Source: Isosphaeraceae bacterium
Lineage (GTDB): Bacteria; Planctomycetota; Planctomycetia; Isosphaerales; Isosphaeraceae
Assembly (NCBI GenBank): GCA_025356435.1
Contig: JANXSY010000202.1
Location: forward strand, 1-37,896
Reading direction: 5' to 3'
DNA: 37,896 nt
Both the position numbers and the translations under genes were made by a program. The notes below the pieces were generated by a model that saw only the letters and a program-made list of their open reading frames with translations, was not told where the DNA came from and made no database searches. Within the stretch, counting starts at the first letter, position 1; every line of letters starts with the position of its first letter. Shown piece after piece: positions 26,420 through 34,413 of this stretch.

Positions 26420-26698
26420 ATCGCCACCTGCCCAAAGGGTGGCTGATGGCGATCGTGCGTGGCCATTGGTCCGTCGAGAACAGACCCCATTTTCCTCAAA
26501 GACCGCTGGTGGGACGAGGATCGCCAGTGGAGTCGACGCCCCGGGCTGGCGGAGCGGTTGGCGATGCTGCGGGACGCGGCGTTGGCGACCTTGCGGTTGA
26601 TCCCCAACGTACCACCGGCTCTCTCCATCCGCGCCCGAGCCGACCACCTGAGCCGGGAGGTCCGCAAAACGCTCAAGCCTATCGGAGGTTGTGAATGA
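26420..26698 (+). pseudogene. C-terminal remnant of an ISAs1-type transposase, frameshifted
   Basis: Two overlapping frames together read AIVRGHWSVENRPHF and then FLKDRWWDEDRQWS, LAERLAMLRDAALATLRLI and so on to a TGA at 26696-26698. This is the conserved C-terminal region of ISAs1-type DDE transposases (RGHW-x-[IV]-EN, followed by a helix rich in Leu and Ala). One extra base near 26494-26502 splits the frames. The N-terminal two thirds are missing: the DUF255 stop at 26419 directly abuts the remnant. A conserved-looking motif (GACTTTGCAATCCTCCTG) follows the stop at once and may be a relic of the element end. Confidence 0.72.
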
Positions 26699-26700
26699 GG

Positions 26701-26718
26701 GACTTTGCAATCCTCCTG
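26701..26718 (+). repeat. 18-base repeat copy 1, possible insertion-element end
   Basis: GACTTTGCAATCCTCCTG lies 2 bases after the transposase remnant and recurs with one mismatch, same orientation, at 27834-27851 on the other side of truB. A shorter relative, GACTGCAATCC, is at 23900-23910. No inverted partner was seen upstream of the remnant. Confidence 0.5.
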
Positions 26719-26814
26719 GGGTGAGAGATCGGCCTTGCCCCGGCACCTTGGGAGGCCGTACGCTGACGCTTTCGTCTTTCGAACGCCTTCCTCCGCAAGC
26801 CCGGCCCGCCCTCA

Positions 26815-27714
26815 ATGAGTCCTACCCGACCCGCACCCTGTGGCCTCCTCAACCTGAACAAGCCAATCGGGCTGACTTCACGCGACGTCGTCGATTTCGT
26901 GTCCCGGCCGCTCCGGAAGGTGAAGGTCGGGCACGCCGGCACGCTCGACCCGCTCGCGTCAGGGGTGCTGGTTGTCTGCGTCGGAGCGACGACCCGGCTG
27001 ATCGAGTTCGTCCAGCGGATGCCCAAAACCTATCGGACCGTCATCCGGCTCGGCGCGACGAGCAATACCCTCGACGCCGACGGCACCGTGGTCGAGACGA
27101 TCGACCCGCGTGTCCCCTCCGAAGAAGAACTCCGCGCCGCGCTGGCGACCCAGGTCGGCACAATCCTTCAGATGCCTCCCGATTTCTCGGCGCTCAAGGT
27201 TCATGGCAAGCGGGCTTATGACCTTGCCCGGGCGGGGCTGGAGGTGACGCTCGTCGCGCGACCGGTGACGATCACGCGGGTCGAGTTGATCGGCTTCGAC
27301 TGGCCGAGGATTACGCTGGAAGTCGATTGCGGGAGCGGGACTTATATCCGCTCGATCGCCCGAGACGTCGGCGAGGCGCTCGGTTGTGGCGGGCTGATCG
27401 AGGTCTTGACACGGACGAAGATCGGCCACTTCACGGTCGAAACCGCGATCGACCCCAGGGGTCTCGACGTGGCGTCCATTGAGGCGGCACTCCTGCCCTC
27501 GACGGGGGCGGTGGCGGCGCTGCCGCAGCGGTTGGTGACGATCGAAGAGGCGACGGACATCGTCCAGGGGCGTGAGATCGTCGTCGACGGCCCGCCCGTC
27601 ACGATCGACGACGAGATGGCGCTGATCGGTCCCGACGGTAATCTGCTGGCGATCGCGGTCGGCGTCGACGAGGGGCGTCGGCTGGCCCCGAGACGAGTCT
27701 TGAACATGGGGTAA
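26815..27714 (+). CDS. truB: tRNA pseudouridine(55) synthase TruB
   Basis: This 299-residue enzyme converts uridine 55 of the tRNA T-loop to pseudouridine. The catalytic motif GHAGTLDPLASGVL contains the nucleophile D45; KTYRTVIRLGATSNTLDADG and CGSGTYIRSIARDVGEALG are further family segments. The C-terminal part (about 215-299) resembles a short PUA-like extension. No Shine-Dalgarno is evident before the ATG, but the N-terminus GLLNLNKPIGLTS is the normal family start. The usual ribosome-maturation neighbours (rbfA, infB, rpsO) are absent; the gene is flanked by the transposon remnant and the two repeat copies. Confidence 0.94.
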   Translation: MSPTRPAPCGLLNLNKPIGLTSRDVVDFVSRPLRKVKVGHAGTLDPLASGVLVVCVGATTRLIEFVQRMPKTYRTVIRLGATSNTLDADGTVVETIDPRVPSEEELRAALATQVGTILQMPPDFSALKVHGKRAYDLARAGLEVTLVARPVTITRVELIGFDWPRITLEVDCGSGTYIRSIARDVGEALGCGGLIEVLTRTKIGHFTVETAIDPRGLDVASIEAALLPSTGAVAALPQRLVTIEEATDIVQGREIVVDGPPVTIDDEMALIGPDGNLLAIAVGVDEGRRLAPRRVLNMG

Positions 27715-27769
27715 TCGCGCGAACCGTGGGGGCTCGGCGAGCGTCTTAAAAGGAGAGACAGCAGGGTCT

Positions 27770-27804
27770 CGGGTGGCATCCGATTCTTGAACCGGGGCCA
27801 CCCG
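27770..27804 (+). terminator. Hairpin downstream of truB
   Basis: CGGGTGGC (27770-27777) and GCCACCCG (27797-27804) are perfect 8-base arms around a 19-base loop, about 55 bases after the truB stop. It probably ends the truB transcript or marks a transposon relic. No T tract follows. The remaining part of 27715-27955 contains repeat copy 2 and no credible gene. Confidence 0.45.
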
Positions 27805-27833
27805 ACATGGAGGCTCCCTCTCGCAAGAAAAGT

Positions 27834-27851
27834 GACTCTGCAATCCTCCTG
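27834..27851 (+). repeat. 18-base repeat copy 2
   Basis: GACTCTGCAATCCTCCTG matches copy 1 (26701-26718) at 17 of 18 positions in the same orientation. The two copies bracket truB. Their origin could be ends of decayed insertion elements or a shared regulatory motif. Confidence 0.5.
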
Positions 27852-27955
27852 CGAGCAGAGAGGGTGTCGTTGACGATCGGGGGCAATCGCTCCTAGAATG
27901 CGGCGTGCACTTGTTCTGATCTCACCGCCTCACTCCCTTCGAGGTCCTACCCAGC

Positions 27956-29260
27956 TTGATTGAAACCAAAAGCACCGAGCGTTCCGACCGGCAGGAGAAG
28001 ACAATCCTGGTGAAGGTCCTTCTCCCGGACGGCGATTACAATCCCGAAGACCCCATTGAAGAAATCCGGGGCCTGGCGAAGACGGCGGGGCTTGTTGTGG
28101 TCGGAGGGCTGCTCCAGAAGCGGGGGCATGTCGATATCGCGACCTATATCGGCTCGGGCAAGGTCGAGGAACTGAAGTCGCTGGTCGAGGCGCACGAGGC
28201 CGACGTCGTGATCTTCGACAACGACCTTGGCCCGGCGCAGACGCGGAACCTCGAACGCCTGGTCGGTGCCAAGGTGATCGACCGGACCGAGGTGATCCTT
28301 GATATCTTCGCGACCCGCGCGCAAACCCACGAGGCCCATCTCCAGGTCGAACTGGCGCAGCTTCAATATGCGCTGCCCCGGCTCAAGCAGATGTGGACCC
28401 ACCTGTCGCGTTACAAGGGCGGCATTGGTGTGCGTGGTCCGGGCGAGAAGCAGCTCGAAGAAGACCGTCGGCTCGTCGGCAAGCGGATTCGCGACCTCAA
28501 GATCAAGCTCGAAAAGGTGCAGGCCCGCAAAGAGCGCGAGGTCGCTGGCCGGGGAGACGCGCCCACGGTCTCGCTTGTCGGATACACCAACGCGGGCAAG
28601 TCGACGTTGATGAATCTGCTCACGCACGCGGGCGTCTTGGCCGAAGACAAGCTGTTCGCGACCCTTGACACCCGGACCCGCAAGTGGGGCTTCCGGGGCG
28701 GTGGTGCGGCGCTATTGTCGGACACGGTCGGGTTCATCCGCAACCTGCCGCACTCGCTCGTCGCCTCGTTCAAGGCCACTCTCGAAGAGGCCAGCCAGGC
28801 TGACCTGCTCGTCCATATCGCCGACGCCTCGAGCCCTGAGGTCGAGTCGCAGATTAAGGCTGTGAATGACGTCCTGGGCGAGCTGGGATTGGCCGAGCAT
28901 CCGACGATCTTGGTCCTGAATAAGATCGACCGGCTGACGGATCGCTCGTTCCTTGATGTGCTGCTCGCTCAACATCCTGGAGCCGTGCCGATCAGCGCAG
29001 CGAAGAACGACGGTCTCGAACGGTTGGAGATTGCCGTCCGCGAGTCGCTCGACGAGTCGGCGCTGGACGCGGAGGTTGAGACCCTGGTCGGCAACGGCCG
29101 GGTGCTGTCCTACCTCGCCCAACACGCGCGGATCGACGCGAGGATTTACGGCGAAGACGACACGGTATCACTCCAATGTCGATTGCCACGCCGATGTGTT
29201 GACTTTCTCAACGAGAACGGCGCGAAGGTCCGGACGAACGCCTTGAGACTGTATGCCTGA
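27956..29260 (+). CDS. hflX: Ribosome-associated GTPase HflX
   Basis: This 434-residue protein has the HflX N-terminal domain (LAKTAGLVVVGGLLQKR, IGSGKVEEL, VIFDNDLGPAQTRNLE, VIDRTEVILDIFA), a long helical linker with the family motif GGIGVRGPGEKQLE (155-168), and a G domain with G1 GYTNAGKST (209-217), DTVGFIRNLPH as G3 and NKIDRL as G4. HflX binds the large ribosomal subunit and rescues stalled or stress-damaged ribosomes. The start appears to be TTG at 27956; the next in-frame start would remove conserved sequence. Little Shine-Dalgarno sequence is seen. Confidence 0.95.
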   Translation: MIETKSTERSDRQEKTILVKVLLPDGDYNPEDPIEEIRGLAKTAGLVVVGGLLQKRGHVDIATYIGSGKVEELKSLVEAHEADVVIFDNDLGPAQTRNLERLVGAKVIDRTEVILDIFATRAQTHEAHLQVELAQLQYALPRLKQMWTHLSRYKGGIGVRGPGEKQLEEDRRLVGKRIRDLKIKLEKVQARKEREVAGRGDAPTVSLVGYTNAGKSTLMNLLTHAGVLAEDKLFATLDTRTRKWGFRGGGAALLSDTVGFIRNLPHSLVASFKATLEEASQADLLVHIADASSPEVESQIKAVNDVLGELGLAEHPTILVLNKIDRLTDRSFLDVLLAQHPGAVPISAAKNDGLERLEIAVRESLDESALDAEVETLVGNGRVLSYLAQHARIDARIYGEDDTVSLQCRLPRRCVDFLNENGAKVRTNALRLYA

Positions 29261-29284
29261 GTCGTTTCGAGAGAGAGTCCGCCA

Positions 29285-30220
29285 ATGCGACTCAGTGTGA
29301 TCGGCCTCCTCATCTGCGTCTTACTCGGGTGGGGTAGGCCGGTCTGGGCCGACGAGTCCGTCCGCAAGGCTGTAGGCTTTCTGTCGGTCGAGGTGCCGGT
29401 CTGGTCGCGTGAGCATCATTGCTTTTCGTGCCACAATAATGGCGACGCCGCCCGCGCCCTCTATCGGGCCAAGGCGGTTCTGCCCGGTACGCTGGCCGAG
29501 ACAACGCATTGGTTAACCCGGCCCGAGGCGTGGGACGGGCAGGGGGATGAGGGGCCGTCGAGCGACAAGCGGCTCGCCCGGCTCCAGTTCGCGCTGGCCC
29601 TGGCGACGGCGATCGACTCCGGTGTGATCGACGCCCGGCCCGCCCTCCGCGTAGCCGTCGATCGCGTTGCGGACGATCTGGGCTCAGACGGCTCGTGGAC
29701 CGTTGATAACGGGATGACAGTCGGCTCGCCCGTGACCTACGGCAGTCGGCTATCGACCGCGCTCGCCATTCGTGTCCTGCGTTCGGAAGGGGCTGACCGC
29801 CATGCGAAACGGGTCGAACGGGCCGAAGGCTGGCTCCGGGCGAGGACGGTCGAAAACGTCGTCGAGGCCGCGTCGGTCTTGATGATCGAGCCCCGAGGTC
29901 GCGAGCCCTCCACCGAGACCGGTCGCCGGGCACTTGCGCTGCTCCTCAAAGCCGAGTCGAGACGCGGCGGGTGGGGGCCATATGTCGACGTCCCGACCGA
30001 GCCGTTCGACACCGCGCTCGCCCTGATCGCCATGAGTCCGTTCCGTGCCGAGGTGAGAGTCGCAGCGGCGATCAGTCGAGGCCGCGCCGCGCTCGTCCTC
30101 ATGCAACGCCCCGACGGTTCCTTCCCGACCACGACCCGCCCACCCGGTGCCGAGAGCTACGCCCAGAGTCTCTCAACGGCCGGATGGGCCACGATCGCCC
30201 TGATCGAGACGGAGCGGTAG
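29285..30220 (+). CDS. Secreted toroid (squalene-cyclase-like) protein with a CxxCH motif
   Basis: This 311-residue protein starts with a signal peptide (about residues 1-22). Soon after comes CFSCH (residues 46-50), a possible covalent heme or metal site, in HHCFSCHNNGDAARAL. The rest is helical with toroid-like repeats (GSDGSWTVDNG; SRRGGWGPYVD; QRPDGSFPTT), as in prenyltransferase/squalene-oxidase-like families that are numerous in planctomycetes. No acidic DXDD cyclase motif is seen, so it is unlikely to cyclise squalene. It starts 24 bases after hflX, with GAGAGAG before the ATG. Function unknown. Confidence 0.75.
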   Translation: MRLSVIGLLICVLLGWGRPVWADESVRKAVGFLSVEVPVWSREHHCFSCHNNGDAARALYRAKAVLPGTLAETTHWLTRPEAWDGQGDEGPSSDKRLARLQFALALATAIDSGVIDARPALRVAVDRVADDLGSDGSWTVDNGMTVGSPVTYGSRLSTALAIRVLRSEGADRHAKRVERAEGWLRARTVENVVEAASVLMIEPRGREPSTETGRRALALLLKAESRRGGWGPYVDVPTEPFDTALALIAMSPFRAEVRVAAAISRGRAALVLMQRPDGSFPTTTRPPGAESYAQSLSTAGWATIALIETER

Positions 30221-30292
30221 TGGTTCTCGGGTTGAAACTTCTGGATCGGCCCCAGGCGAATGGTGATTCGGCGGAGATCGGGTTCGGTCGCT

Positions 30293-30329
30293 AGCGATTG
30301 CTTGACAATTGTTTTCAACCGCTTATTAT
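30293..30329 (+). promoter_or_regulatory. Sigma70 promoter and overlapping inverted-repeat operator of a toxin-antitoxin-like module
   Basis: TTGACA (30302-30307, perfect -35) and TATTAT (30324-30329, five of six -10 bases) are separated by 16 bases. Transcription should begin about 7 bases downstream, at or beside the ATG at 30336, so the message would be leaderless or nearly so; no Shine-Dalgarno is present. An imperfect inverted repeat, AGCGATTG (30293-30300) and CAACCGCT (30316-30323), 7 of 8 complementary, is centred on the -35 box. This is the layout of an autoregulatory operator. Confidence 0.68.
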
Positions 30330-30335
30330 TCGGTC

Positions 30336-30915
30336 ATGACGCGACCCCGTCACCCGAACAAACACATCAAACGGGCCGTTAGCTATGCCGAGTCTCGCGA
30401 CTGGCGGGTCGTCATGTCGAGCGAACATGCGTGGGGTCGGATCTTCTGTCCGCTTGGGGAACGCGGCGGTCATTGTCAGAGTGTCTATTCGACCCCGAGG
30501 TCTGGACGAAGGGTAGATCGAGTGGCCGAGTGTATGCACGAACATGATTTCGTTCTCGTCCTGAGCGGGGTCTTGGAACTGACGGATGAGGTCGCGAACG
30601 CGCTCTTCGAGGCCGGCCGGGTTGATGTTTACCCGCGAGGAGATTTCCCTCAAGCGAGCTATCCTCTCGGCGATCCGCGACGTCAGGAAGTCGGGCGTTG
30701 GCGACGTGATGGCCGTCGACAACTGCAACCTCGTCACCCAGGCCGATATTGCCCGGCGGATCGGGCGGTCTCGACAGATGATTACCCAATATCTCAACGG
30801 TTCGCGCGGGCCGGGAGATTTTCCGCCCCCTGTCTGCCATCTCACCGACAAGCACTCGATCTGGGCGTGGTGTGATGTCTCCGCGTGGCTCTTCGAGAAC
30901 GGTGTCGTCGATTCA
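30336..30915 (+). pseudogene. Broken two-gene toxin-antitoxin-like module (HicA-like small protein plus HTH protein)
   Basis: The ATG at 30336 opens RPRHPNKHIKRAVSYAESRD and SEHAWGRIFCPLGE, resembling a family of roughly 80-residue proteins that sit in two-gene modules with a DNA-binding partner. Without a stop it runs into MHEHDFVLVLSGVLELTDEV, the start of that partner family. Near 30621-30633 the frame is lost. The partner then continues in the next frame as FTREEISLKRAILSAIRDV, a helix-turn-helix (VTQADIARRIGRSRQMITQY), PPPVCHLTDK and WAWCDVSAWLFENGV. Compared with what I recall of the family, about ten residues (around AGCDDATP) are also missing. The second part stays open into the DUF1501 gene. 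The first protein's stop appears lost, giving a fusion. Toxin or antitoxin function is inferred from module layout, not shown. Confidence 0.65.
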
Positions 30916-30981
30916 ACCCGACGCTCGCCGAAGAAGTGCTTGGACTCGCGACGGCTAGTTGAGACGGATCGGAGCCGCACT

Positions 30982-32361
30982 ATGCTGAGTCTCGGACGTG
31001 CCTCAACCCGAACCTGCCAGTCGATTGGCCGCCGCGCGTTTCTCCGGTTGGGGACGCTCGGCCTGGCCGGTTTCACGTTGGCTGACCTTCTCGCCGCGCG
31101 TGCGATCGCGGGGGACGATGGGGTCTCTCGACCGGCAAAGTCGGTGATCGTGCTCTGGCTCTGGGGCGGGCCGAGCCATCTCGATACGTTTGACATGAAG
31201 CCCGACGCCCCGCTCGAATATCGCGGGCCGTTCGAGCCGATCGCGACCCGGGTGCCGGGAATCCAGGTCTGCGAGCAATTCCCCGGCCTGGCACGACATG
31301 CCGACAAGTTCTCGATCATCCGGTCGCTCCATCACGAGTCGAACGACCACGGGATCGCCGGGACGATCGGCCTGACGGGGAACATCTCCGGGGCGGTCGG
31401 CCTCGACGGCAAGTCGCAGGGCAATGCGCTCCGGCCAAGCACCGGGGCGATCGTCGGCAGGCTGCGGCCAGGTCGCCCCGAGGCGTTGCCGTCTTACGTC
31501 GTACTGGGGGAGAGGCTTCATCAGGGGTTGAAGCCGGTGGTCGGGGAGGGGGGTGGAACGCTGGGCTCGACGTTCGACCCGTTCCGCTTGACCTACGAGC
31601 CCGGCTTCGGCCTCAAGCTGCCCGACGTCACCCTGCCCGAAGGGGTCACAGCCGCTCGGCTGGGGGCTCGGTGGGACTTGCGAAACGGACTCCCTGTCCC
31701 GACCTCGTTCAACCCGTCTGCCGGTGCGCCCGGCCGGCTCGATCGCCACTATGATCTGGCTCATACGCTGATCGCCTCGCGGAAGAACCTGCAGGCGCTC
31801 GATATCGAGAGCGAGCCGACGCGAGTGAGAGAGGCGTATGGGTCACATCGCTTCGGCCAGTGCTGCCTGATCGCGCGCAGGCTTGTCGAGGCGGGTCTGC
31901 CGTTCGTTCAGGTCAACTGGAGCACGCACGTCGAAGGCCCCGAAGATGCCGGGGACGGTGGCTGGGATATGCACGATCGCTACTTCCAGATCATGCAAGA
32001 TCGCCACGGCTGGATGCTCGACCGAGGGCTATCAACCTTGCTCGCCGACCTCTCAACGCGCGGGCTGCTCGACTCGACGCTGGTCGTCGCGGTCGGCGAG
32101 TTCGGCCGGATGCCCAAGATTAATAACAAGGCAGGGCGTGAGCACTGGAACAACTGTTACTCGGCCCTGATCGCCGGCGGGGGCGTGCAGGGAGGGCGGG
32201 TCATCGGCTCGTCTGACCGTCGGGGCGAGCATCCTGTCGACCGACCTTGCACGCCTGCCGACCTCAACGCGACGATCCTCGCCCGACTCGGCATCGGCGC
32301 GGCCGAACTGACCAGCCTCAACCTCACGCCGATGGGCCAGCCGATCGAGGAGTTGTTCTGA
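30982..32361 (+). CDS. Tat-exported DUF1501 protein
   Basis: From the ATG at 30982 the product has 459 residues. It starts with a twin-arginine signal (IGRRAFLRLGTLGLAGFTLADLLAA), implying folded export. The mature part has the DUF1501 signatures VIVLWLWGGPSHLDTFDMKP, FPGLARHADKFSIIRS and EFGRMPKINNKAGREHW, an alkaline-phosphatase/sulfatase-like fold whose substrates in planctomycetes are not established. GGAG lies 7 bases before the ATG. The reading frame is also open upstream, through the HTH half of the broken module, but the Tat signal places the real start here. Confidence 0.9.
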   Translation: MLSLGRASTRTCQSIGRRAFLRLGTLGLAGFTLADLLAARAIAGDDGVSRPAKSVIVLWLWGGPSHLDTFDMKPDAPLEYRGPFEPIATRVPGIQVCEQFPGLARHADKFSIIRSLHHESNDHGIAGTIGLTGNISGAVGLDGKSQGNALRPSTGAIVGRLRPGRPEALPSYVVLGERLHQGLKPVVGEGGGTLGSTFDPFRLTYEPGFGLKLPDVTLPEGVTAARLGARWDLRNGLPVPTSFNPSAGAPGRLDRHYDLAHTLIASRKNLQALDIESEPTRVREAYGSHRFGQCCLIARRLVEAGLPFVQVNWSTHVEGPEDAGDGGWDMHDRYFQIMQDRHGWMLDRGLSTLLADLSTRGLLDSTLVVAVGEFGRMPKINNKAGREHWNNCYSALIAGGGVQGGRVIGSSDRRGEHPVDRPCTPADLNATILARLGIGAAELTSLNLTPMGQPIEELF

Positions 32362-32362
32362 A

Positions 32363-33247
32363 TTGGGACATTACTTCGCCCTGGCTCTCGTCCTGTTCTC
32401 GATCGGTCCAACTGCGCCCGATCGGCTGACGACCGACGGACTCGGCAAGGGTCGGCCCGCCTGGTCACGCGACGGCAAGCGGTTGACCTTCTCTCGCCAT
32501 GAGGCGGGAGGGACGCACATCTGGCAATATGTCATGGACGTCGGCAAGCCGTCCTCAGCGCATCGCGTGACGAAACGCGCCGTGCCCGACTACGACGCCA
32601 CGTTCTCGCCCGACGGTAAGGGCCTGGTGCTCGTCGTGGTGACGCAGTCAGGCACGCAGGGGAACCTTGACATTGCCACCGTCCCGAGCGAAGGCGGCGA
32701 ACCGAAGGTGATCCTGGGCGACTCGCTAAGCAGCCCACCCCATCTCTCGCATCAGGAGTGGCCGTCGTATTCGCCCGATGGCAAGCGGGTCGCGTTCAGC
32801 TCGACGCATGAGGGAAACCAAGAGATCTACACCGCGGCGAGCGACGGGTCGGACGTCGTTCGGATCACGCAGAGTCTCGGGACCGACGCCCACCCATGCT
32901 GGACGCCCGACGGCCTGTGGCTGCTGTTCGCCACCGATCGCTGGGGCGGTCTTGAACTGGCAAAGGCCCGCCCAGACGGGACGGGCCTCGTTCGCCTTAC
33001 CACCAGCCGCGGGCTTGACGACTACCCCGCCGTCTCGCCCGACGGCACCCGGGTCGCGTTCGTCTCACACCGCGACGGCAATTTTGAGATCCATGTCTGT
33101 CGTATCGACGGGTCGGAAGTTGTGAATGTCTCGAAGCATCCGCGTGGCGACACGATGCCGACATGGACCCCTGACGGCAAGGGCGTCACGTTCGTCTCGG
33201 AGCGTGACGGAGGATCTGACCTGTATACCTTGCTTATCGCCCCTTGA
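32363..33247 (+). CDS. Secreted TolB-like PD40 beta-propeller protein
   Basis: The 294-residue protein starts with a short hydrophobic leader (about residues 1-18), then a run of PD40 (WD40-like) repeats: RPAWSRDGKRLTFSR, DATFSPDGKGLVLV, WPSYSPDGKRVAFSS, HPCWTPDGLWLLFAT, YPAVSPDGTRVAFVS and MPTWTPDGKGVTFVS. Six blades are visible, so it is a complete propeller of the TolB C-terminal type, likely binding a partner protein or peptide outside the cytoplasm. The TTG start lies 1 base after the DUF1501 stop, implying co-transcription and coupling. The end overlaps the converging PEP-CTERM gene by 14 bases. Confidence 0.87.
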   Translation: MGHYFALALVLFSIGPTAPDRLTTDGLGKGRPAWSRDGKRLTFSRHEAGGTHIWQYVMDVGKPSSAHRVTKRAVPDYDATFSPDGKGLVLVVVTQSGTQGNLDIATVPSEGGEPKVILGDSLSSPPHLSHQEWPSYSPDGKRVAFSSTHEGNQEIYTAASDGSDVVRITQSLGTDAHPCWTPDGLWLLFATDRWGGLELAKARPDGTGLVRLTTSRGLDDYPAVSPDGTRVAFVSHRDGNFEIHVCRIDGSEVVNVSKHPRGDTMPTWTPDGKGVTFVSERDGGSDLYTLLIAP

Positions 33248-34067
33248 GTTGTCGCGAGCGGCGGAGGGCCCAGAGGCCGACTCCTCCGAGTCCGAGCAGG
33301 ACCAGACTTGTCGGCTCGGGCACAACCTGCGGCTGGGGGTTGAAGGCGGGAACCAGGGTCCAGCCGAGCCCGTCCTCTCCGGCCACGACGTCGTTTGGCG
33401 AGCCGGCGAACGAGCTGAAATAGAAGCCCTTGGTGATATCAATGCCGGGGATCTTCGAGAAACCGGAGATGGTGAATTCGAAGTCAGGCTGGGCGGCCGA
33501 GGGGCTATACAGGAGCGAGCCCGTGATCTGCGGGTTGGCGAACGCGGCACCGTAGTTGGTGGCGAGGCCGGCATTGCTCGCCGAGAACTGGGCCACTCGG
33601 AAGCCGTCGAGCCCCGAGGGAACGTTGCTCAGCTTGTATTCAGGCACACCAGCCACGGCCAGGCCCGGACCCACATGGTTGCCCGAGAGGACGCCCGCGA
33701 AGGCGGTGGTGATCGAGTCGAGACCACCGAGATTGGCGGGATTCACCCCACCAGCGGCCGTAAGCCTCGGGTCGAATCCGCCGGGGTTGCCGCTGCCGTC
33801 AGCGTCGCCAGCGATCCCCGTGAACTTCATATCAACGTGGAGGGTATCGGTTTTCAGGTTGTACGTCAGGATCGTCTCGCGGAGGTCCCAGCCTGTCGAG
33901 GTGATCCAGGGGGCCACAGCCACGTCGCCGATCGGGCTCTTGATGTCGGCCAACGTGACCGTGTTCGGCGGGGTGATATCCGCGCGGGCGGTCCCGACGC
34001 CGATCAAGGTGGCGACGCCGAACAGAGCGAGTCGAACGGCGAGGAATGAGCGAGATGCACGGATCAT
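33234..34067 (-). CDS. PEP-CTERM exosortase-target surface protein
   Basis: This 277-residue secreted protein has an N-terminal signal peptide (about residues 1-29, ending ARA). At the C-terminus is the PEP-CTERM sorting signal: VPEPTSLVLLGLGG, a membrane stretch, then RRSRQLKGR. Exosortase cleaves after or near the PEP and attaches the protein to the surface or exopolysaccharide. The body (30-245) is beta-rich without recognised enzyme motifs. The ATG at 34067 follows GGAGG by 8 bases and is preferred over two upstream Met codons. No exosortase gene lies in the window. Function unknown. Confidence 0.85.
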   Translation of the reverse strand: MIRASRSFLAVRLALFGVATLIGVGTARADITPPNTVTLADIKSPIGDVAVAPWITSTGWDLRETILTYNLKTDTLHVDMKFTGIAGDADGSGNPGGFDPRLTAAGGVNPANLGGLDSITTAFAGVLSGNHVGPGLAVAGVPEYKLSNVPSGLDGFRVAQFSASNAGLATNYGAAFANPQITGSLLYSPSAAQPDFEFTISGFSKIPGIDITKGFYFSSFAGSPNDVVAGEDGLGWTLVPAFNPQPQVVPEPTSLVLLGLGGVGLWALRRSRQLKGR

Positions 34068-34082
34068 TCGATGAACCTCCAT

Positions 34083-34413
34083 GTACGGTCCCGAGACAGG
34101 CTCCATTGCCCCGCCATGCTATTGGCAGGCGAGAGGGTCCATTGCGGGGCCCTCTCCCAATCTCAGTGGCCGGGCTCGATCGGGAAGAGTCTTATAAGTC
34201 CCATGCTCATCTCTCGCCGTGAGGCTGAAGATACGCATGAGAAAACGTCATTCGGATCGGCCGCCATCGTGGAGCTTAGCATAAGGTCGTTGGCTCGAAA
34301 ACCCGAATCGCCCCATGTTAATTCGTTGCCCAGCGTCGGCGGGCCGACCACAATACGTCTCATCCCGAACATCCGGAGTCGGGTCGATCGAATCTTTGAG
34401 AGGGAGCAACGAC
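34083..34413. other. Divergent intergenic region with a long hairpin
   Basis: This 331-base region separates the PEP-CTERM gene and the secreted propeller-like gene. It contains a strong stem, GAGAGGGTCC (34131-34140) with GGGCCCTCTC (34147-34156), nearly perfect with one G-U pair and a 6-base loop, about 65-90 bases upstream of the PEP-CTERM start. A CTTATAAG palindrome lies near 34191-34198. No sigma54 element with GG-N10-GC spacing was found on either strand, and no convincing small gene. Confidence 0.4.

Noticed and set aside
26446..26694. Complete short gene MAIVRGHWSVEN...
   Set aside because: It is only the first frame of the frameshifted transposase remnant and loses similarity after about 16 residues.
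24020..26860. Similar N-termini ([12 protein letters not shown] and MSPTRPAPCGLL) of the DUF255 protein and TruB as evidence of duplication
   Set aside because: The DNA similarity ends after about a dozen codons and the domains differ; it is most likely coincidence of codon bias.
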